From NCBI RefSeq assembly GCF_027409185.1, contig NC_084474.1:6503382-6567381 (forward strand): 64,000 nucleotides of DNA, read 5' to 3'. A program made the position numbers and the translations under genes. Below the pieces are notes generated by a model. That model saw only the letters and a list, made by a program, of their open reading frames with translations. It was not told where the DNA came from and did no database searches. This document shows, in pieces, positions 32,722 to 44,127 of the stretch (within the stretch, counting starts at the first letter, position 1; each line of letters starts with the position of its first letter). The stretch is from Cynocephalus volans. Lineage: Eukaryota; Chordata; Mammalia; Dermoptera; Cynocephalidae.

Positions 32722-35700
32722 ATGATGCGTGAGGTGATGCCAACCATCAGTGAAGCCGAAGGCTCCCCAGGAGGAAGTGGGAGCCATGCGTCCGGCTCCC
32801 CTTCACAGGCAGACGCAGATTCACATATTGAACAGTTGATGGTCTCTATGCGAGAAGAAAGGGACCGACTTCTTGACACTCTTAGAGAGACTCAAGAAAC
32901 GCTGGCATTAACCCAGGGGAAATTACACGATGTTGGTCAGGAAAGAGATTCCTTGCAGAGACAGCTCAAAACTGCACTTCCACAGGAGTTTGCTGCACTT
33001 ATGAAGGAACTGAATGTATGCAGGGAGGAGCTCCTTGAAAGGGAAGAAGAAATTGCTGAACTGAAAGCAGAAAGGAACAACACCAGGCTGCTTTTAGAAC
33101 ATCTGGAATGCCTTGTCTCTAGGCACGAGAGGTCTCTCAGGATGACCGTGGTGAAGAGACAGGCACAGTCCCCAGCAGGTGTGTCCAGCGAAGTCGAAGT
33201 GCTCAAAGCACTGAAGTCGTTGTTTGAGCACCACAAAGCTCTGGATGAAAAGGTGAGAGAGAGATTACGAGTAGCACTTGAAAGGTGTGGTTTGTTAGAA
33301 GAAGAATTAGGTGCCACACACAAAGAGCTAATGATTCTTAAAGAACGGAATAAGCAGAAAAAAACACTAACAGATGGAGCACTTGACATGAACCGTGAAC
33401 AAGAAAATACCCCGAGCATGAATGGAAAAAGATCTTCTGATGGTTCGTTAAGCCACGAGGAGGACCTTGCTAAAGTAATAGAGCTCCAGGAAGTCATAGA
33501 CAAGCAATTGAGGGAGCAGAGCCAAATGAAAGAGCACATGGCCACCCTCTCCAGTCACGTGGCAGAGCTGGAGGAAGATCTCTACACGGCCAGGGAAGAC
33601 TTGATCAAATCTGAGGAGATGAACACGAAATTGCAACGGGACATGCGTGAAGCCATGGCCCTAATGGAAGACATGGCAGAGAGAATCAGTCACCTGGCAG
33701 AGCTGGAGGAAGATCTCTACATGGCCAGGGAAGACTTGATCAAATCTGAGGAGATGAACATGAAATTGCAACGGGACATTCGAGAAGCCATGGTCCAAAA
33801 GGAAGACATGGAAGAGAGAATCACTACTCTTGAAAAATGCTCCCTCGCTGCACAGCGAGAAGCCATGTCTGTGCATGACCTCAATGATAAACTTGAAAAC
33901 GAAATTGCAAACAAAGATTCTATGCATCGCCAGACTGAGGATAAAAACCGCCAGTTACAGGAACGGCTGGAATTAGTGGAGCAAAAGCTGCAGCAGACCA
34001 TGAGGAAAGCCGAGACACTCCCGGAGGTGGAGGCGGAGCTGGCCCAGAGGGTGGCAGCGCTCTCGAAGGCTGAAGAGAGACAGGGCAACACTGAAGAAAG
34101 GTTAAGACAGATGGAGGCGCAGCTGGAGGAAAAGAACCAAGAACTGCAGCGGGCAAGGCAGAGAGAAAAAATGAATGAAGAGCATAATAGACGTTTATCA
34201 GACACTGTTGACAAGCTTCTTTCAGAATCTAATGAGAGGCTCCAGCTTCATCTGAAAGAGAGAATGGCTGCTCTAGAAGATAAGAATTCTCTGTTAGGAG
34301 AAGTTGAAAATGCAAAAAAGCAATTGGAAGATACACAACATGATAAGGATCAGCTCGTCTTAATCATTGAAACATTGAGTGCTGAACTAGACCAAATGAG
34401 ACTAAGAGGTGCTTCACTTCATCATGGCCGACCCCACATGGGCAGTGTCCCAGATTTCAGGTGCCCTGTGGCAGACAGTCACACAGATTCCTACAGCAGC
34501 AGTGCAGTGTTGCGGCGCCCCCAGAAAGGCCGCCTAGCTGCTCTACGGGATGAGCCTTCCAAGGTACAAACTCTTAATGAACAGGATTGGGAACGTGCCC
34601 AACAGGCTAGTGTCTTAGCAAATGCAGCACAAGCTTTTGAGAGCGATGTCGATGTGTCTGATGGTGAAGATGAGGACGCCATGGACGTGAGAAACTCGAC
34701 AGGCTCCCAGGACGGTCCCGTGAGCAATCCCAGCAGTAGTAACAGCAGCCGGGACTCACGCCACAAAGCCCCAAAGAAGAAGGGCATCAAGTCCTCTATC
34801 AGCCGCTTGTTTGGCAAGAAAGAAAAAGGCCGACCTGGTCAAGCTGGCAAAGAATCATTAGGACACGCTGGTGTTTCAGCGACAGATAATGCATCTCAAG
34901 ATGCCTTGTCACTGAGAAAATTCAGAGGACAGGCTGAAAAAAGTCGTAAACTTCCAAAAAAGCATGAATTGCTCGATGAAGCCCGAAGAAAAGGTTTGCC
35001 TTTTGCCCAGTGGGATGGGCCGACCGTAGTTGTGTGGTTGGAGCTCTGGGTGGGGATGCCCCCCTGGTATGTGGCTGCCTGCCGAGCCAACGTGAAGAGC
35101 GGGGCCATCATGTCAACCCTGTCGGACACCGAGATGAAGCGTGAGATCGGCATCAGCAACCCCCTGCATAGGCTGAAGCTGAGGCTGGCCATCCAAGAGA
35201 TCATGGCTCTTACCAGCCCGTCCAGCCCTCCCACGTCGCGAACGACACTCGCATATGGGGACATGAACCACGAGTGGATTGGGAACGAGTGGCTGCCCAG
35301 CCTGGGCCTCCCTCAGTACTGCAGCTACTTCATGCAGTGCCTGGTGGACGCCAGGATGCTGGACCACCTGACCAAGAAGGACCTCCGCGGGCAGCTGAAA
35401 ATGGTCGACGGTTTCCACAGAAACAGTTTCCAGTGTGGAATGATGTGCCTGAGAAGATTAAACTATGACCGAAAAGAACTGGAAAGAAAAAGAGAAGAAA
35501 GTCAGCATGAAGTAAAAGATGTGCTTGTTTGGAGCAATGATCGAGTGATTCGCTGGATCCTGTCAATTGGCCTTAAAGCATATGCAAACAATCTTTTAGG
35601 GAGTGGCGTTCACGGTGCCCTTCTGGCCTTAGATGAAACCTTTGACTTCAACGCACTGGCGCTATTGTTACGGATCCCAACGCGGAATACACAGGCTCGT

Positions 35701-35784
35701 GCTGTCTTAGAAAGAGAATTTAACAACCTTTTGGTCATGGGGACTGACAGAAGGTTTGATGAAGACGATGATAAAAGCATTTAG
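32722..35784 (+). CDS. PPFIA1: long open reading frame of the PPFIA1 retrocopy
   Basis: The frame from ATG 32722 ([18 protein letters not shown]) is open for 1,020 codons; the parent protein is about 1,200. Residues ~30-560 are coiled coil, including a conserved liprin block ([19 protein letters not shown]). Residues 279-323 and 324-368 are a tandem duplication. Near residue 651 the frame jumps from DGED to [12 protein letters not shown], skipping about 160 parent residues. SAM1 (~762-830), SAM2 (~850-915) and SAM3 (~932-1005) are all readable. The frame ends DEDDDKSI* through a +1 shift that removes the C-terminal tail. The 10 upstream in-frame codons from 32692 belong to the intron-like segment. 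Translation is not demonstrated. Confidence 0.7.
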   Translation: MMREVMPTISEAEGSPGGSGSHASGSPSQADADSHIEQLMVSMREERDRLLDTLRETQETLALTQGKLHDVGQERDSLQRQLKTALPQEFAALMKELNVCREELLEREEEIAELKAERNNTRLLLEHLECLVSRHERSLRMTVVKRQAQSPAGVSSEVEVLKALKSLFEHHKALDEKVRERLRVALERCGLLEEELGATHKELMILKERNKQKKTLTDGALDMNREQENTPSMNGKRSSDGSLSHEEDLAKVIELQEVIDKQLREQSQMKEHMATLSSHVAELEEDLYTAREDLIKSEEMNTKLQRDMREAMALMEDMAERISHLAELEEDLYMAREDLIKSEEMNMKLQRDIREAMVQKEDMEERITTLEKCSLAAQREAMSVHDLNDKLENEIANKDSMHRQTEDKNRQLQERLELVEQKLQQTMRKAETLPEVEAELAQRVAALSKAEERQGNTEERLRQMEAQLEEKNQELQRARQREKMNEEHNRRLSDTVDKLLSESNERLQLHLKERMAALEDKNSLLGEVENAKKQLEDTQHDKDQLVLIIETLSAELDQMRLRGASLHHGRPHMGSVPDFRCPVADSHTDSYSSSAVLRRPQKGRLAALRDEPSKVQTLNEQDWERAQQASVLANAAQAFESDVDVSDGEDEDAMDVRNSTGSQDGPVSNPSSSNSSRDSRHKAPKKKGIKSSISRLFGKKEKGRPGQAGKESLGHAGVSATDNASQDALSLRKFRGQAEKSRKLPKKHELLDEARRKGLPFAQWDGPTVVVWLELWVGMPPWYVAACRANVKSGAIMSTLSDTEMKREIGISNPLHRLKLRLAIQEIMALTSPSSPPTSRTTLAYGDMNHEWIGNEWLPSLGLPQYCSYFMQCLVDARMLDHLTKKDLRGQLKMVDGFHRNSFQCGMMCLRRLNYDRKELERKREESQHEVKDVLVWSNDRVIRWILSIGLKAYANNLLGSGVHGALLALDETFDFNALALLLRIPTRNTQARAVLEREFNNLLVMGTDRRFDEDDDKSI
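33556..33825 (+). repeat. 135-bp internal tandem duplication in the coiled coil
   Basis: Units 33556-33690 and 33691-33825 align without gaps, with about 10 differences in 135 bp. Each encodes [25 protein letters not shown]. The parent has one copy. The length (45 codons) preserves the frame but not an exact heptad number. Confidence 0.9.
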
Positions 35785-35989
35785 GAGAGCACCTTCATGG
35801 AGAAAAAAATTTAGACCAAAGGACATTCATGGCTTAGCTGCTGCATCAGCAGGGACTCTCTCTGCAAACTTGCAAGTTACTTCTTCTATGTCTTCACCCT
35901 CCACGCAGCCAAAGAAGATGCAGATGGACGGCAGTGTGTCAGGAACACAGAGGTTGGATTCTCCCACAGTCAGGATTTACTCCTGCTAA
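35779..35989 (+). pseudogene. PPFIA1: out-of-frame C-terminal tail of the PPFIA1 retrocopy
   Basis: Right after the stop at 35784 the parental tail continues in the +1 frame: [18 protein letters not shown] ... TVRIYSC, ending with TAA at 35987-35989. In liprin-alpha the extreme C-terminus (VRTYSC) is the PDZ ligand for GRIP. Here it is both out of frame and altered (Thr to Ile). Confidence 0.92.
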
Positions 35990-36494
35990 AGCCTCCTGCT
36001 GTTTACCCACACTACTTCTACAGATGATTACGCAGCATTTTGAATCCAACAAAGACTGCATTTTAGAATGCAATGGAATCTTTAATCTCTTAATACTTGT
36101 TATATGGACCCTAAGATATTTTATTACAGAGTTTTTAATTAGTAAAAAATTCATGAATACCATAGAGAAAATATTTTAGAATTTAATGCTTCTTATATCT
36201 ATGTAAACTTATGACTCTTCATTTATATAGTTACTTACTTTTTCATGAATATCCAGGCTATAAATATCCTTTCAAATCAATTCATGTTCTTATACCTAAT
36301 TTTAGTTTTTCAAATGAATGTACTGTAATGCTTATATGTATAAATCCTATGGACAAATACAGGGCTTTTGTAAATTATACATTTATTGTAATTATTATTG
36401 TTTAATTTTTTAATGATAAACCATTACAGAAAATAAATAAATAAATAAATTAATTAAATTAAATAAATTTTTAAAAAAGTATTAACTCCAAGAG
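35990..36494 (+). pseudogene. PPFIA1: PPFIA1 retrocopy 3' UTR, tail and 3' duplication
   Basis: AT-rich 3' UTR to about 36430, then (AAAT)n-rich tail to 36479, then the duplication tattaactccaagag at 36480-36494. Confidence 0.85.
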
Positions 36495-37612
36495 ATGATT
36501 CTTGAATGTGAAGACTAAAAAAGCAATTTCAGAAACCAAATGGAAAGATTAAGATTGTGACATAATCTAAACTCAGGAAGGAGAAAAGCCAGGACATGAC
36601 CTCCTCTTACAGTCATCTTTGGTGGGTTACAGAGCAAAACTTCTGTCTCAAGGGGAGGTGTAAATCTTGTAAGCACAGGGAGTAGGTGGCCAGGGTCAGG
36701 AGTCCAAACCAGACAGCCGAGGGGATCACTAGAACTGTGTTGTCCACCTCAGGCACCCTTGGAAATATGCAGAACCACAGGGCATGCGCCTTTTCCAAAT
36801 CACTGCAGTGGCCCATAGAGGAAGGAAGACATGCTGAGATGGCAACGTGTGCAACCTACTAACGCAGCTTCTAAGGTTTTCCTTCTAAGAAAACAGACTC
36901 CTGGGCAGAATTAATTCACTAATTAAACTGATATTTATTGAGTACTCTTTATTTATATTTACAAAAACTAATTATTTATGTGATGACTGTCAGAATAGGG
37001 AAGTTGAGCCCCACGGAAGCATTTAACTTCAGAGGGAGCTAACCTGGCCAAGGCTTCAGGGAGAGCTTCCCAGAGGAAATAAAGCTAAAGTTGGGATCAT
37101 AAGGGTTAGGAGGAGTCAGCAGGGGGAAGACTCTGGGGCGACAGCGGAGGCAAAGGTCCTGAGGTGGCAGAGAGCCAAACACGAATTTTAAAGAGACTTG
37201 AAGAACTGTGTAACTGAAGAATAGAAAGAGAGGGTAGGAACGGAGCACAATGGGATCTGCTGTACTCGTTGATTTCCCAGCCAGGGAAGTGAAGGAGGGA
37301 ATGAGAGAGAGAGCCAAAGAAATAAATGCAAACGAAGCCAGAGTCAGGTCTAAGCAACAGAGGGCAAGAGTGGGGCAGGGGTCACAGGGCACTTACAGAA
37401 GAGAAGAAGCTCCAAGGCAAGGAGGAGGAAGCATAAGGATGTATAGGAAGACACACCGAAATACAGAGTAAATATGGGGAGAGGGCCAAGAGTAGGATGA
37501 GATGAACCTGAAACCAATTACCCATAGTCAAGGTTATTTGTACACCTGACTTTCATTCCCAAACCAAGTACTTAAGAGAAGTATTTTCATTTTCATCAGT
37601 GAGAAGGAAGTA
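36495..37612. other. anonymous intergenic DNA
   Basis: No gene is seen. 37040-37230 ('gagggagctaacctggccaaggcttcagggagagcttcccagagg' onward) has the flavour of an ancient interspersed repeat that I cannot name. Confidence 0.45.
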
Positions 37613-37834
37613 GAAGCCACATAGCGTAGAGGTTAAGGCCTGGGTTAAATCCAAGCTCTTTCACTTATTCATTGGATGACCTCGGACACGTTCCTTCATT
37701 TCTTGATGTCCCCGTCCTCTGCTTTAAAATGGGGATAATAATACATAGAGTCATTATGAGAATTTTAAAAGTTTACACAGTTCTTAACACAGGGACTATT
37801 CCTACTAAACAGTCAATAAATTCTAGCTATTATT
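37613..37834 (+). mobile_element. MIR SINE, nearly complete
   Basis: The MIR order is clear: 'agcgtagaggttaaggcctggg', 'atccaagctctttcacttattca', 'ttaaaatggggataataata', and a terminal 'aacagtcaataaattctagctattattt'. It is an ancient element with no coding capacity. Confidence 0.85.
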
Positions 37835-39507
37835 TAAAAAGGACACCACTAGTCACCAAAATTATCCTTCAAGGACTTCCATACCTCATTCTCTAATTCC
37901 CCACAGTCCAAGAAAGGAGTTTTCATATGGAAACAGGCCGCTACTGAGTAAGTTGCTGCAGCCTTCTACAGTTTTCACCATTAGAATGTAGTTTGTGTTA
38001 GTGAGACAAATGCTACTGAGAACAGGGAGCAGGTTCACCCTGACGGTCCTGACCAATCTGGTCGTCTTCTCCTTGCCTCACATCCTTCAACCCACCTCCT
38101 TCCCCAGGAAACACGTGTAACTTCCACATTTCTAACAGCTGTTTGGGGACCTTGCTCAGGGTGTTTATTCAACAATAAAGCAATAGCCAGGCAAGACAGC
38201 ACAGTTTAAAGGAAATAATGCCAAATTACAAGATCTCAGAGTAAAAACACTCTACATCATGAGTCACAGCAGTGACACCATACTCTAGTTCTTCGTGTAC
38301 TTCTGTCGTCTTATTACTGTGACATAGACAAATGTGGTCATTTTCATCATCTGCAAGGCTGCAGGATGAGTGTGCTGTTTACCTTTCTCCAACACGTAGA
38401 AAACCTAGGAGACAGTCATGCCACCAATTCATCAATGCTGTTTGACTCTTCCTCAATTATTAGAACATGAATTTCTGCTCAGGAGCATTCTACCCATGTC
38501 CCTTAAATGCACTGTTTTATTTTTTGTTTTTTGCAGGGATATTTAAAAGACCATCTCAGGCTCTTTTATGCGGCATATTACTTCTTTCTTATTTTTTTAC
38601 TTAAAAAAAAATCCCTGCAGAACTCCAAGCAGTGGGCACTGTCAATACCTCCGTATTACAGACATGGAAACAAGTAGGGCTAAGTTCCTCGCCAGAGGCA
38701 AAGGCAAGGTGCGCAGCGAGACAACTCACAACCAGTCCATCACATGCTCAGGCAAATGTTTGTCCCACCTCTCCTGTCAAGTGAGCACTTGTCACAATGG
38801 CCCAGGAACCACCTAAAAGAAGGAAATGCAGCTAACACATTCTGAGCACCTTCTCTGAGTCAGACGCTGGGCTGAGCCCTTTTACTTCGGAAGAGTGCGG
38901 TTAAAACTCTCAGCCACGGTGGACTGACTTGTACGATTTCATGGGCTCTGTGTGCACTTTTAGCCATGAAGACCTTTCTGAAGTTCAGTTCAAGACATGG
39001 AGGCTTCAAAGCCTAAACCCATGTTCCTTGCTCATCTTGACAACTTTATTGAGCTTCTGTGACTACGGTCTGGCCCTGTCACAAACCATCAGACACTTCT
39101 CCTGTCCATGGGTTCATACCATCCCTATGAGTCACTGAAAATAAAAAAGGGGAGAAGAGAGTTCCTCTCTGACCTTGGGTAAATAACAACTTCAGAAGCC
39201 AACGCAAACTTTCCTATGTCAGCAAAGGGGTTAGATGAGAGGCAGCAGGGACTGCCACTGTCTAGCATCGACAGAGGAGCCAGTTAGAGAGCCATGTTCC
39301 TCCTCAGTGGCCACGGTGCTTCCCAATCTCTGCCTCTCTGCTTGACCCCCATGGACCCTTCTTCCCCCAAGAACAACACTGGTGCTTACTTAATGCACCC
39401 CCACCAGTGGAGAATCAAAGCAGAAAAGGAGGGCTACTGCCTCCGCCTAACTTCTTTTCTTTTAGACCCTATAATTAGTATATTCCAAAACTTTCAGTGA
39501 CTTAAAC
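37835..39507. other. anonymous intergenic DNA
   Basis: No gene is seen. 38640-38885 holds MIR-like phrases ('ctgagcaccttctctgagtcagacgctgggctgagccc') on the minus-strand orientation, too diverged for firm limits. Confidence 0.45.
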
Positions 39508-39840
39508 CAGCACTGTGCAACAGAAATGTAATGTGAGCTAGGTATGAATTTTTAATATTTCTAGTAGCCACATTAAATAAAAGAAAGCAAGTAAAATTAA
39601 TTTTAATAATATATTTTATTTAACCTGATATATTCAAAATATTATCATTTTAACACGTAATCAATAACAAAATGATTAGTTAGCTATTTTACATTCCTTT
39701 TTTCATATTAAATCTTCATTTAATATAAAATTTAAAAGTGCATTTTATATTTACTGCACATCTCAATTGGGACTAGCCAAATTTCATAGACTCAACAGCC
39801 AGTGTGGCTAATGGTTACAATATTAGATAATACAAACATT
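39508..39840. mobile_element. hAT-Charlie-type MITE (MER5/MER58-like)
   Basis: It opens with 'accagcactgtgcaacagaaat', has 'tttctagtagccacatt' and ends 'agccagtgtggctaatggttac', a pattern I associate with non-autonomous hAT-Charlie elements. The middle is AT-rich. The subfamily is uncertain. Confidence 0.45.
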
Positions 39841-40475
39841 CTTTCTGTTACTGTCTCATAAGCAAAGGTATGTTTAATCAATCTTCACTTCATGCAGTCA
39901 GAAGGTAGTAGAGGAATAAGCAATGAATTATTACTTTGCCTCCAACTGCTTTCAATTTCTGAATAAATCTGATGTATTTTCTCATTTTACCTTTACCATA
40001 ACCCTATGAAATACACCGTTACAGCATTTTAGATGGGTAACCGGTTGGTGTAACACACACACACAGACACACACACCTGTTATATGCTCTCAATATACAG
40101 CCAATGATCAGAACTTAGCTGAAGCCACGTAGCAATATAGAGCACAGGTGAAAGAAAGCAACAGATCTTGCTTGCTTTACTGCTGCTCAGTCTTCCACCA
40201 CCATTCCAGAAGAATTTTCTGTAATCATCGAAGCACCTTCATCTAAACGATGTTTACAAACATCAGATGCTCTTGGTCCTTTAACCAAACTTGGCAGTAC
40301 TCAAGGCCATGGGGAGCTGGTACAGTCAGTGCCTAACCTGATCACAGAACAACTTCTGCCTCCAGCTCTCTGCCTTTCTGGGAAATATGTCCTCTCAAGA
40401 CCATGCAGTCCCTGCCTTCAGGGAGCTAACCAGCTCACAAAAGAGATTAGATATATGAAGAAATAAATCAAATAA
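39841..40475. other. anonymous intergenic DNA
   Basis: No gene or clear repeat, apart from a short (CA)n at 40053-40076. Confidence 0.5.
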
Positions 40476-41325
40476 ACAAGAAAAAAACAAGCAACCCAAT
40501 TAAAAAATGGGCAAAAGACCTAAGTAGGCATTTCTCTAAGAAAGATATACAAATGGCCAACAGACATATGAAAAAATGCTCAACATCACTCAGCATCCGG
40601 GAAATGCAAATCAAAACCACACTGAGATACCATCTAACCCCAGTTAGGATGGCTAAAATCCAAAAGACTCTGAACGATAAATGCTGGCGTGGTTGCGGGG
40701 AAAAAGGAACTCTCATACATTGTTGGTGGGACTGCAAAATGGTGCAGCCTCTATGGAAAATGGTATGGAGATTCCTCAAACAATTAGATCTACCATATGA
40801 CCCAGCTATCCCACTGCTGGGAATATACCCAGAGGAATGGAAATCATCAAGTTGAAGGTACACCTGTCCCCCGATGTTCATCGCAGCCCTCTTTACAATA
40901 GCCAAGAGTTGGAACCAACCCAAATGTCCACCATCAGATGAGCGAATACGGAAAATGTGGTATATCTACACAATGGAATACTACTCTGCTGTAAAAAAGA
41001 ATGAAATTCTGCCATTTGCAGCAACATGGATGGACCTAGAGAGAATTATATTAAGTGAAACGAGTCAGCTACAGAAAGTGAAATATCACGTTCTCACTTA
41101 TTTGTGGGAGCTAAAAATAAATAAATAAATACACAAACAACCGGTGGGGGAGAAGGGAGAAGACACAACAATTACAGTTCCTTGAAGTTGGTACAACAAG
41201 CGAACAGAAAGGACATTGTTGGGAGAGAGTGGGAGTTGGATGGTGAGGGAGGTTTCGGTAATGGGCCACAATAATCAACCATATTGTACATTGACAAAAT
41301 AAAATAAAATTTAAAAGAGGAAAAG
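40476..41325 (+). mobile_element. 5'-truncated L1 3' end
   Basis: The copy starts in ORF2 at 'aacaagcaacccaattaaaaaatgggc'. It holds the last ~200 codons, interrupted around 40785, and reads through HPT-like text to AAATWMDLERIILSETS at 41025-41070. The 3' UTR (accggtgggggagaaggg ... ttgacaaaataaaataaaat) follows. It is among the best preserved L1 copies here. I found no convincing flanking duplication. Confidence 0.9.
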
Positions 41326-43384
41326 AAAAATGTCTGTATAATGTTTGTCTTATATACAAAATAATTACTGTGAGAAGTAAAGGAATTTCAAAAAGATTTA
41401 CATGAAAATTATATAGAAAATGAAAGATACGATTGATTTTGAATTTGGAAAAATTATCCATATTTTAATTGAAGAAGAATCAATCAATTCAAGGAGACGA
41501 ATTAGAAACCATGACAATCTAACTGAGAGATGACATCATCTTGAATTACAGGAATTAAGAGATTGGAATATACTGAATTAATAGATTAATAACATGATGA
41601 GATTGACAATGAAGGGGAAAGACGGAGAAGACTCCAGATTTCTGGCTCTAAGTAATCTAAAATCTTCCTATTGCATGATGGCATAATATCACATTTTATG
41701 ACTTAACTATTATTTAAAAAACTATTGGTGACTTTTCTTGGTATTTTTTGTTTTTTAATAGTATAACAAACATACTAATTTTTAATATCTGCTATAATTT
41801 GCATGCATAATTTATTTTCTACAAGTTTTTCTATCTGCTTTCATTGATTTATAAAGTACTTGAGATGTAAAACTAAAATGGAATACTTCAGCAATTTTTC
41901 AGCTTTTAAAATTAATAAAAATCATGTAAATTACTGTTCTCTGTACAGTTTTGCATTTATGCTATGATTCCACTACACTCCTGCTTGTGGAAAAGTTGAC
42001 TTAACCATTCAGTTTACAATTATTTTTTAAAATCCTGCATAAATGATAGCTACATTCAAATAAAGTCATGAGAGAATTAGGAAAAAGAAAATAGGTATAA
42101 TTTTCTATAGTCATTATAATTAGATATTCACAATTGACATCATGAAATAATCATTTCAAAAATTTTCTAGATGCAAGCGTTTTGATTATTCAGATTTTTA
42201 CTGTAATGTATCAAATATGATGTGGTCAACAGTAAAAGTATTTGTAGGAAGCAGAAAACACTATTCAAACATCAGTGCTGAATAGCAAACCATTCTGCAT
42301 TACTTGTAAAAAAGGGGTTATAAACTCACATGAATATAAATATTTAAAATAAATTATTTTAATACAGAGAGAGTAGAATTCTCTTTTTACATTTTCTCAT
42401 CTATATTATATGTTATTACACAATGACAAATATTGATGTCATTCAAGCCCTTTCACTAATGATTTTACATCAAAGAGAAAGTATAATCTATCTGAAATGC
42501 TTCCGAAGGAAAATATTTTGGTCTGGAAATGGATGGGAGTGGAATTGTGAATAACATCAATTTTCTTTTCTTCTAAGTATTAGTTGTTCATTGTAGTAAG
42601 GAAGTAAAATGGACAAATAAGGCCATGTTATTTCAAAGGAATTCTTAACATAATATAATAACTCATTAGGCACCCTTTTTATAAAAATCAAGTCTTTTTA
42701 ATGCAGTTAATAGTTGATTATTATATTAACGGAAAATACAATTAGTATGCTCAGTAAAGTAAAACAAATTAATAGACATTTTTGGAGCTTGTTGTATTTT
42801 ATGTAAAGCTCTGTAAAGAATGTAAATTGGCTTTAAAAGCATGGCTCTTGACTTCCAAGTGCTTCAAATTAAATGTGGTCATTTTCAGAAAGGATTACAG
42901 AAAGTGATGGTTTCAACAGAGAGATGAGTGTTATTCATGACTCATTCTAAAAATTTTCTCTCAATTTATAATTCGAAATTATCCAAATAAAAATATCGTT
43001 TTCTTCTATTACTCCCTTAATTAAATCAGACCCATCACAGTGAATGGGAATACAATTTACCTAGTCGGTTAGCCCAAAATTCTTGATTAATTCTTGATTA
43101 ATTTATGTGAAACACTTCCCATATATGCTAAATCTGTAATTCCTGTTGATATTTGTTTTGCAGTATATCCCATAGTCAACCACTCTAGTCATATCAGTAG
43201 TTCCATGAACCCAATTCTACCCTGGGTTTGAATCTCTCTTTTTAAAATGTACACCATAAATATATACATTTTTAGTCAATTATAGCTTAATAAATCTGAA
43301 AAAAATAAAATAAATAAAAATATAATGTAAATCTTATTATATTCAAAATGCGTAAGAAAATCTCTCCATTGATTTTTCACAGCC
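41326..43384. other. anonymous AT-rich intergenic DNA
   Basis: More than 2 kb with no recognised gene or repeat. A short tandem 'attcttgattaa' lies near 43080. Confidence 0.5.
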
Positions 43385-43890
43385 TTCGAGTAAAATCCAA
43401 TATCTTTAATACTCATATAGCATGAAGGAAATGTTTGTCTTCCTGTTCCTATCACTGCTGTTATCTTCCTACATTCTCTTCCTTTCTTATTCTACCTCTA
43501 AAATCACAATATTTCTTTCAGTTCCTTGAACAGAACAAGCTCAGTGCTAATTCAAACTCTCTGTATTTGTTGTTTCTTGTTTCTGACATGCTCTCCCAGA
43601 CTTCAGTATATTTAGATGTGCATTCTGCGTGGCTCCACCATTTCAGAGACTTTCTTGTCCACCCTATCAAGAGTTGTGTTTCTGTCTTTAATCTCTAACC
43701 CTAAACCATGCAGTATTTTTCTCTACAGCAATCATCACTACCTGAATTTATATTATAGAATATTTTCACCTGTTAATTAAGTTACCTACTAGAAAGTAAG
43801 CTCTGTGAAGGCAGGAGTTATTTCTTGCTCATGAGGAAAAGTTTAGAAAGTGTTTGATAAATGCCTATTGGATGAACTGATAAATGAACA
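43385..43890 (+). mobile_element. L2 LINE 3' end
   Basis: Typical L2 3' phrases: 'ttctttcagttccttgaacagaac', 'gtaagctctgtgaaggcaggag', and a terminal 'aatgcctattggatgaactgataaatg'. Confidence 0.7.
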
Positions 43891-43914
43891 AAGACTGCTG
43901 CCAATGTATTTATT

Positions 43915-44127
43915 CAGGATTAGGGGAAAGGGTGATGGGGACAGGGGAACGGGTTAGGGGGAAATTAGCTAACGAGCAAAATGAATACATTTTACAATGA
44001 TGAATATAATAATTATTCTGATTCGATCATCACAAATTGTACAAAAACATCAGTAGTCAACTCTGTACTCCACATATATGTATAATAAGTAATGCTTCAA
44101 TAAAAATAATTATATTGAAGAAATAAA
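43915..44127 (+). mobile_element. L1 3' UTR fragment
   Basis: It resembles the 3' end of the L1 at 52390-56425: 'atgataattattctgattcgatcatcac' and 'tccacatatatgtataat', then 'cttcaataaaaat'. Only 3' UTR is present. Confidence 0.6.

Larger units (their letters stand above)
31657..36479 (+). pseudogene. PPFIA1: semi-processed retrocopy of PPFIA1 (liprin-alpha-1)
   Basis: The parent is a ~1,200-residue scaffold with N-terminal coiled coils and three C-terminal SAM domains. It binds LAR-type phosphatases and organises focal adhesions and synapses. Exact 15-bp duplications and an (AAAT)-decayed tail (36428-36479) mark a single L1-type insertion of 4.8 kb. The coding part from 32722 lacks introns. 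The 1,065 bp before the start codon hold a CpG-rich segment and intron-like sequence, so the copied RNA was probably incompletely spliced. Differences from the parent are a 135-bp tandem duplication, a ~160-codon in-frame gap and a late frameshift. It may be a pseudogene or an expressed retrogene; the sequence alone does not decide. Confidence 0.93.

Noticed and set aside
33717-34214. minus-strand frames of 165, 202 (32937-33545) and 122 codons (34896-35264) inside the PPFIA1 copy
   Set aside because: These are antisense shadows of the coiled-coil and SAM coding sequence, rich in Ser/Leu/Cys as expected for the reverse of Glu/Lys-rich codons.
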